From Mesonia sp008017825 (GTDB taxonomy: Bacteria; Bacteroidota; Bacteroidia; Flavobacteriales; Flavobacteriaceae), in NCBI RefSeq assembly GCF_008017825.1, contig NZ_VRLS01000043.1:62001-126000 (forward strand): a stretch of 64,000 bases of DNA, in the 5' to 3' direction. The position numbers and the translations under genes are program-made. Positions within the stretch are counted from its first letter, which is position 1; every line of letters begins with the position of its first letter. This document shows, in pieces, positions 59,345 through 64,000 of this stretch. The notes under the pieces are model-generated. The model was given only the letters and a program-made list of their open reading frames with translations, was not told where the DNA came from and searched no databases.

Positions 59345-61204
59345 ATGCGACTTTCTTTTAAAACACTTAGTTTTTTTTTGTCTTGCTTGCTTGTTATGCT
59401 ATTTTTTGTCTTTTCTTCTTTTTCTGAAAAAACTGATTATCAGTATAAAAGCAATAGGTTTTGGGTTTATGCAGATGAGCTAAAAGCGTCTTTGGTACAT
59501 TTAGATACGACTGCTAATGCTTATAAATTAAATAAAACAGAAATTGAAAATGTAAGGGCGGCAGTTAAATTGGCTCGATTTTCTTATAAAAAGATTGAGT
59601 TCTTCTTTGCTTTTTACCATCAGGAATATGTAAACGAACATATTAATGGAGCTCCTTTATTACATATAAAAAAATCGGGTATGCTGCCTGATGTTATTCA
59701 GCCGGAAGGCTTACAGGTATTAGATGAATTAGTTCACGAAGATGAGAAAGATTTAAACGCTAATCTAATCGCTACTAACAGTAGGAAACTTTTCAATGCT
59801 TATCAACTATTATATAAAGGTTTAAAAACAAAAACGATTGAACCCGAGAACGAAATTGCTGCTATGCGATTGGGGTTGGTTAGAATTTTTACATTGGGAG
59901 TTACGGGTTTTGATACTCCAGGTTCACTCAACGTTATAGAAGAAGCAAGAGTTTCAATGGAAGCTATGAATGCCTTTTTAAAAGATTTTTACCAGCATAC
60001 CCCGTCAAAAGAATTGAAAGATGTAATCAATCTTTTTTCTAAATCTATTCACTACTTAAAACAACCTATTTCTTTTGAAGATTTTGATAGACTGGTGTTT
60101 TTAAAAGCCTATATTAATCCTTTATATCAAAAATTAGGAGAATTAGATGACAAAGAAGTTCCCGACTTTCTCTCTTATGTTTCTGCGTGGAATCCTAAGA
60201 GTGAATCTATATTTTCAGAAGATTTTCTCAACCCTTATTTCTTTACGGAATTAAAAAAAGAAGAAGACTTTAAAGCCTTAAATAGTCTAGGAGAGAAACT
60301 TTTTTATGATTCCGCATTAAGCGAGAATCGACAAATAAGTTGTGCTTCTTGCCATAATCCTAAGCTAGCGTTTACCGATGGACAGCCTAAATCTTTAAGT
60401 AATATAGAAGGGAACACGGTGTTAAGAAATTCTCCCACTTTACTTAATGCAGTTTATGCCGAACGGTTTTTCTATGACCTAAGAGCTTTTTCGTTAGAAC
60501 AGCAAGCAGAGCATGTTATTTTTAATCCAGAAGAATTTAATACTGCTTATGATGCTATTTTAAAAAAATTGACAAATAATGGAGCATATGCTAGTAGTTT
60601 TGAAAAGGTTTTTGGTAAAGATCAAATTAATAGAGAAAACTTTTCTAAAGCTCTATCTTCTTATGTGCTTTCACTAACCAGTTTTGATAGTGAATTTGAC
60701 GAATTTATAAATAATGAAAATGCTACATTATCAAAAGATATAAAAAATGGTTTTAATTTATTTATGGGAAAAGCCAATTGCGCTACCTGTCATTTTCCAC
60801 CTACTTTTTCGGGTCTCGTACCTCCTTTTTATAGCGATTCTGAAAGTGAAATTTTGGGAGTTTTAAAAAATCCGAAAGAAAAAGAAATTTTGCTAGATAC
60901 AGACGAAGGAAGGTGGCAAAATAGCATCTCTAACGAAAAAGCGTGGATCTATGAAAAATCATTTAAAACCACAACCGTGCGAAACACTGGACTAACAGCG
61001 CCATATTTTCATAATGGAGCCTATACTACTTTAGAGGAAGTTATTGATTTTTATAATGATGGTGGAGGAGAAGGGAAAGGCTTAAAAGTGATTAATCAAA
61101 CCTTATCTCCAGATCCTTTAAATCTTTCAGATAAAGAAAAACAAGATTTAATAGCATTTATAAAATCTTTGAATGGGAAAGAAGCAGTAAAGTTAAATCA
61201 GTGA
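59345..61204 (+). CDS. Di-haem cytochrome c peroxidase (MauG/CcpA family) with N-terminal helical domain
   Basis: The 619-aa protein starts with a signal peptide or anchor (LSFFLSCLLVMLFFVFSSF). Residues about 40-290 form a helical domain with no clear family. It is followed by the peroxidase domain with two haem c motifs: C333-A-S-C336-H337 and C479-A-T-C482-H483. Sequence around them (ISCASCHNPKLAFTDGQPKS, LRNSPTLLNAVYAERFFYD, TVRNTGLTAPYFHNGAYTT) is characteristic of the bacterial cytochrome c peroxidase/MauG family. It reduces peroxide or oxidises a partner in the periplasm. The N-terminal domain may bind that partner. Confidence 0.9.
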   Translation: MRLSFKTLSFFLSCLLVMLFFVFSSFSEKTDYQYKSNRFWVYADELKASLVHLDTTANAYKLNKTEIENVRAAVKLARFSYKKIEFFFAFYHQEYVNEHINGAPLLHIKKSGMLPDVIQPEGLQVLDELVHEDEKDLNANLIATNSRKLFNAYQLLYKGLKTKTIEPENEIAAMRLGLVRIFTLGVTGFDTPGSLNVIEEARVSMEAMNAFLKDFYQHTPSKELKDVINLFSKSIHYLKQPISFEDFDRLVFLKAYINPLYQKLGELDDKEVPDFLSYVSAWNPKSESIFSEDFLNPYFFTELKKEEDFKALNSLGEKLFYDSALSENRQISCASCHNPKLAFTDGQPKSLSNIEGNTVLRNSPTLLNAVYAERFFYDLRAFSLEQQAEHVIFNPEEFNTAYDAILKKLTNNGAYASSFEKVFGKDQINRENFSKALSSYVLSLTSFDSEFDEFINNENATLSKDIKNGFNLFMGKANCATCHFPPTFSGLVPPFYSDSESEILGVLKNPKEKEILLDTDEGRWQNSISNEKAWIYEKSFKTTTVRNTGLTAPYFHNGAYTTLEEVIDFYNDGGGEGKGLKVINQTLSPDPLNLSDKEKQDLIAFIKSLNGKEAVKLNQ

Positions 61205-61396
61205 TTTTGTGCAAACATCTGTTCTTAAGTTTTTTATAGAGAACTGCTTAACAGGGATTTTACATTCATAACTTTAATCTAAGGCTAACTTAACCTAGCT
61301 AACTTTTATATAAAATAAGCTTAAAGCGGAATTTGATCCTAGTAGAATTTCAACTTCTATTTTTATCTCGAAATAAAAAACCTCAAAATTTCTACC

Positions 61397-64000
61397 ATGA
61401 AAAAAAATTCCTTTTTAATGTATTGTATGCTTTTTGCAGTTTGCTTGAGCTTACACGCAAACAACATTAACAATCCTCATATAGATGATGAGGAGTGTAA
61501 CAATTCTTTTGCACTAGCAAATAATTCTATCGTTACCACGGGTAGCGTATGGTCTTATAATGATACTGGTGTAGATTTAGGTTCGACTTGGAAAGATACA
61601 AGTTATGATGCATCTGCTTGGGCAACAGGAAATGCTGCTTTTGGTTATAATGATGGTATCATAGCTACCACTTTAGATTTTGGTACAGACTCTAATAACA
61701 AGTATTCTACGTATTATTTACGTCACGAATTTCAGATTGTAGATGCTTCTATTTACGGAGACTTAATTTTAAACATCATGAAAGATGATGGGGTAGTAGT
61801 TTATCTTAACGGAGTTGAAGTTTCAAGGTTAAATATGCCAACAGGACCTATTACTTACAGTACTTATGCTAGTTCTACTGTTGGAGGGTCAAATGAAACT
61901 TCTTTTACTCCAGTAACCATCAGTAATACTTTACAAAATGGAACTAATGTATTAGCTGTAGAACTTCATCAAGCAGATGCAAGTAGCTCTGACCTTATTT
62001 TTGATATGGAATTAAATTTTGAAATTCCACCATTATCTCCTGCAAGTTTTCCTTTAGCCAAAGGTGCCATTTGGAATTATTTTGATGAAGGAACAAGCTT
62101 AGACAATACAGGATGGAATAATTTTCCTTACAATTATGATAACTGGTCTAGAGGTTATGCTACTTTAGGATATGGAGATGTTGTAGATACTGAAATCTCT
62201 TTTGGTCCCGATGCTAGTGATAAATTTATCACGACCTATTTTACAAGAGATATTAACATAGATCTTGCAGATTTAGAAAATATCGTAGAGTTTGGTTTAA
62301 AAAGAGATGATGGTGCAGTAGTTTATGTGAATGGTGTAGAAGTGATAAGAGACAATATGCCTCAAGGAACTATAGATTACCAAACACACTCGTCTAGTAT
62401 TGTTAGTGGTGGAGATGAAAACACCTACTTTGTACATAATGTACCTAAGACTGCATTTCAAAATGGAGTAAATAGAATTGCGATAGAATTACATAACCGT
62501 GACGGATTTAGTTCAGATTTAGCTTTTGATATGTTTATTCAAAACGAATTTGTTTCAAATTTTGATTGTAGCAATCCGCATATAGGGTGTTTTACTTCTA
62601 TAGTTCCTACCGCTCAACAAAGTCACATGATAATTCCACAAGAACACCGTTTTCAAATGATCTTTAAACAAGGTGATGCTTATATGGATGGTAGTGGTAA
62701 TAATGTACCTGGAAATAATGACTTTACAGGGTATGTGCCTATTAATGGGAGTAGTGAATTAGGTTATGTAGCCGTAAATCATGAAACCACGCCAGGAGGG
62801 GTTTCTATATTGGATGTTAACTTTAACGATCAAACTTTATTATGGGAAGTAAGCAATACCCAAGCTGTAGATTTTAGTAGCAGCAATGTTGTAACTACCG
62901 TAAGAAATTGTTCTGGAGGTGTGACTCCTTGGGGAACTGTAGTTACCGCTGAAGAATCTACGAATACAGGAGATGTTAATAATGATGGTTATGAAGATGT
63001 AGGCTGGTTAGTTGAAATAAATCCTGCAACTGCAGAGGTGGTAGACTATGGAAATGGTCAAGAAAAGCTTTGGGCTATGGGAAGAATGAAGCATGAGAAT
63101 GTGGTAGTAAGCGACGATTCTACAACAGCATATTATGGTGAAGATGGTGGTACAGATTGTGTGTACAAATATGTTATGGACACTCCTGGAGACCTATCTG
63201 CAGGTACTTTATATGTATTAGTTTTAGATGCACCGCTTGTAAATAATGACCCAACCTCTACAACCGCACAGTGGATTCAAGTACCAAACACAACCACTGC
63301 AGAAAGAAATAATGTAACCACGGCTGCAGCTGCTCTTGGCGGAACCAATTTTAACGGAGTTGAAGATTGTGAAATAAGTCCGCTTGACGGAAAAGTTTAC
63401 TTCACTGCTAAAGGAAAAAGTAGAACCTATAGGTTTACAGACAACGGATCTACAGTTGCAGATTTTGAAACTTTTGTAGGAGGAATGAGTTATGAAATTT
63501 CATCTACACAAGGAAGTTATACAGAGCCTTGGGGAGGAGGAAATGATAACCTTACTTTTGATGATAAAGGAAACCTTTGGGTATTACAAGATGGTGGTAA
63601 TAATTACATTTGGGTAGTGCGTCCAGATCATACACAAACGACACCCAATGTAGAGTTGTTTGCTTCTATGCCTGCAGGTTCTGAGCCAACAGGATTAACT
63701 TTTACTCCAGATTTTAAATATGGATTCTTTTCTGTACAACACCCAAGTGGATCTAATAGTGCTCAACAAGATGCTACTTTTAGTAATGTAACATTTAATG
63801 CTTCAGCAACAGTTGTATTTGCTTTAAATGAAAATTTAGGAGCCCAAACACCCGTAAGTGATTTTATGGCAGATGAAGTTCTAGTTGAAGAAGGTGATGT
63901 AGTTACTTTTACAGATCTTACTTCTAACAATCCAACGGCTTGGGAATGGACTTTTGAGGGTGGTACTCCAGCAACTTCTACAGATGAAAACCCAATGATT
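61397..64000 (+). CDS. Large secreted PhoX/DUF839-like protein, 3' end outside window
   Basis: The frame is open from ATG 61397 through the right edge (868 codons, no stop). The signal peptide is FLMYCMLFAVCLSLHAN. Two copies of a jelly-roll-like module follow. Copy 1 (about 48-215) has VTTGSVWSYNDTGVDLGSTW and MKDDGVVVYLNGVEVSRLNM; copy 2 (about 218-390) has AKGAIWNYFDEGTSLDNTGW and RDDGAVVYVNGVEVIRDNMP. A DUF839/PhoX-type propeller follows (GYVAVNHETTPGG, GVTPWGTVVTAEES, EPTGLTFTPDFKYGFFSVQH). The sequence runs off in a PKD-like domain (FMADEVLVEEGDVVTFTDLT). PhoX enzymes are calcium-iron phosphatases. A T9SS tail probably follows outside the window. Confidence 0.85.
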   Translation, partial: MKKNSFLMYCMLFAVCLSLHANNINNPHIDDEECNNSFALANNSIVTTGSVWSYNDTGVDLGSTWKDTSYDASAWATGNAAFGYNDGIIATTLDFGTDSNNKYSTYYLRHEFQIVDASIYGDLILNIMKDDGVVVYLNGVEVSRLNMPTGPITYSTYASSTVGGSNETSFTPVTISNTLQNGTNVLAVELHQADASSSDLIFDMELNFEIPPLSPASFPLAKGAIWNYFDEGTSLDNTGWNNFPYNYDNWSRGYATLGYGDVVDTEISFGPDASDKFITTYFTRDINIDLADLENIVEFGLKRDDGAVVYVNGVEVIRDNMPQGTIDYQTHSSSIVSGGDENTYFVHNVPKTAFQNGVNRIAIELHNRDGFSSDLAFDMFIQNEFVSNFDCSNPHIGCFTSIVPTAQQSHMIIPQEHRFQMIFKQGDAYMDGSGNNVPGNNDFTGYVPINGSSELGYVAVNHETTPGGVSILDVNFNDQTLLWEVSNTQAVDFSSSNVVTTVRNCSGGVTPWGTVVTAEESTNTGDVNNDGYEDVGWLVEINPATAEVVDYGNGQEKLWAMGRMKHENVVVSDDSTTAYYGEDGGTDCVYKYVMDTPGDLSAGTLYVLVLDAPLVNNDPTSTTAQWIQVPNTTTAERNNVTTAAAALGGTNFNGVEDCEISPLDGKVYFTAKGKSRTYRFTDNGSTVADFETFVGGMSYEISSTQGSYTEPWGGGNDNLTFDDKGNLWVLQDGGNNYIWVVRPDHTQTTPNVELFASMPAGSEPTGLTFTPDFKYGFFSVQHPSGSNSAQQDATFSNVTFNASATVVFALNENLGAQTPVSDFMADEVLVEEGDVVTFTDLTSNNPTAWEWTFEGGTPATSTDENPMI

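Noticed and set aside
1..64000. tRNA, rRNA, CRISPR arrays, insertion sequences, prophage
   Set aside because: No cloverleaf-type or rRNA-like stretches, no regularly spaced repeats, no transposase, integrase or phage structural genes were seen on either strand.

Overview
The window is a 64 kb stretch of an AT-rich chromosome from a member of the Bacteroidota, almost certainly a (probably marine) Flavobacteriaceae. The evidence is: a type IX secretion C-terminal sorting domain; -7 promoter boxes of the form TAnnTTTG; a curli secretion operon of the Bacteroidota type; mevalonate-pathway genes beside a UbiA prenyltransferase; an agmatine-based polyamine cluster; and lineage families such as DUF3078, DUF4197 and the Lacal_2735 family. 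No rRNA, tRNA, CRISPR array, insertion sequence or prophage was recognised. Genus cannot be fixed from the sequence.

Layout. 1-3948: end of a curli secretion operon (CsgH-like/CsgE, CsgF, CsgG with a fused beta-barrel, and a beta-propeller lipoprotein). 4009-6251: purM and a DUF3078 protein. 6278-8036 (minus): small membrane protein, orphan ABC ATPase, methyltransferase. 8118-10861: prfA, pyrF and a BtuF-like binding protein. 10858-12934 (minus): MscS channel, a 62-aa protein, DUF4197 lipoprotein. 13088-19893: catalase, fused acyl-CoA mutase IcmF, a 4HB sensor-like membrane protein, DUF1684 protein. 19890-21371 (minus): FluC fluoride channel and a SRPBCC/GyrI-like protein. 21459-23504: M49 peptidase. 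23557-26404 (minus): three-gene two-component operon. 26554-29139 (minus): serine hydrolase and MacB-type permease. 29289-36343: purH, then the rod-shape operon mreBCD-mrdA-rodA. 36542-44457: a tightly packed seven-gene operon (CxxC peroxidase-like protein, ArsS-type radical SAM enzyme, FAD oxidoreductase, membrane polyferredoxin, three glycosyltransferases). 44405-50083 (minus): LAB_N protein, GNAT-nitrilase fusion, deoxyhypusine-synthase-like protein, agmatinase and arginine decarboxylase. 50451-54316 (minus): rluB-type enzyme, UbiA prenyltransferase, mevalonate kinase, diphosphomevalonate decarboxylase. 54416-61204: TspO, DUF421, BASS transporter, HI0933-type flavoprotein, T9SS beta-helix protein, di-haem peroxidase. 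61397-64000: the start of a large PhoX-like secreted protein that runs off the window.

Signals not explained by the gene list. (1) An A10 tract splits CsgH-like and CsgE reading frames that otherwise look like one protein. (2) NarL-type 7-2-7 operators (TACCCAn-TA-nnnGGTA) lie both upstream of the NarL-family two-component operon and in a small array upstream of icmF. This suggests one autoregulated regulon. (3) The ArsS/polyferredoxin/glycosyltransferase operon has no arsM and looks like a self-contained pathway for an unusual, possibly arsenic-containing, glycan or glycolipid. (4) The deoxyhypusine-synthase-like enzyme of the polyamine cluster has glycine where the catalytic lysine is expected. 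(5) There is a REP-like intergenic palindrome at 46661-46753 and a recurrent coding-sequence palindrome GCTTCCGCGGAAGC.
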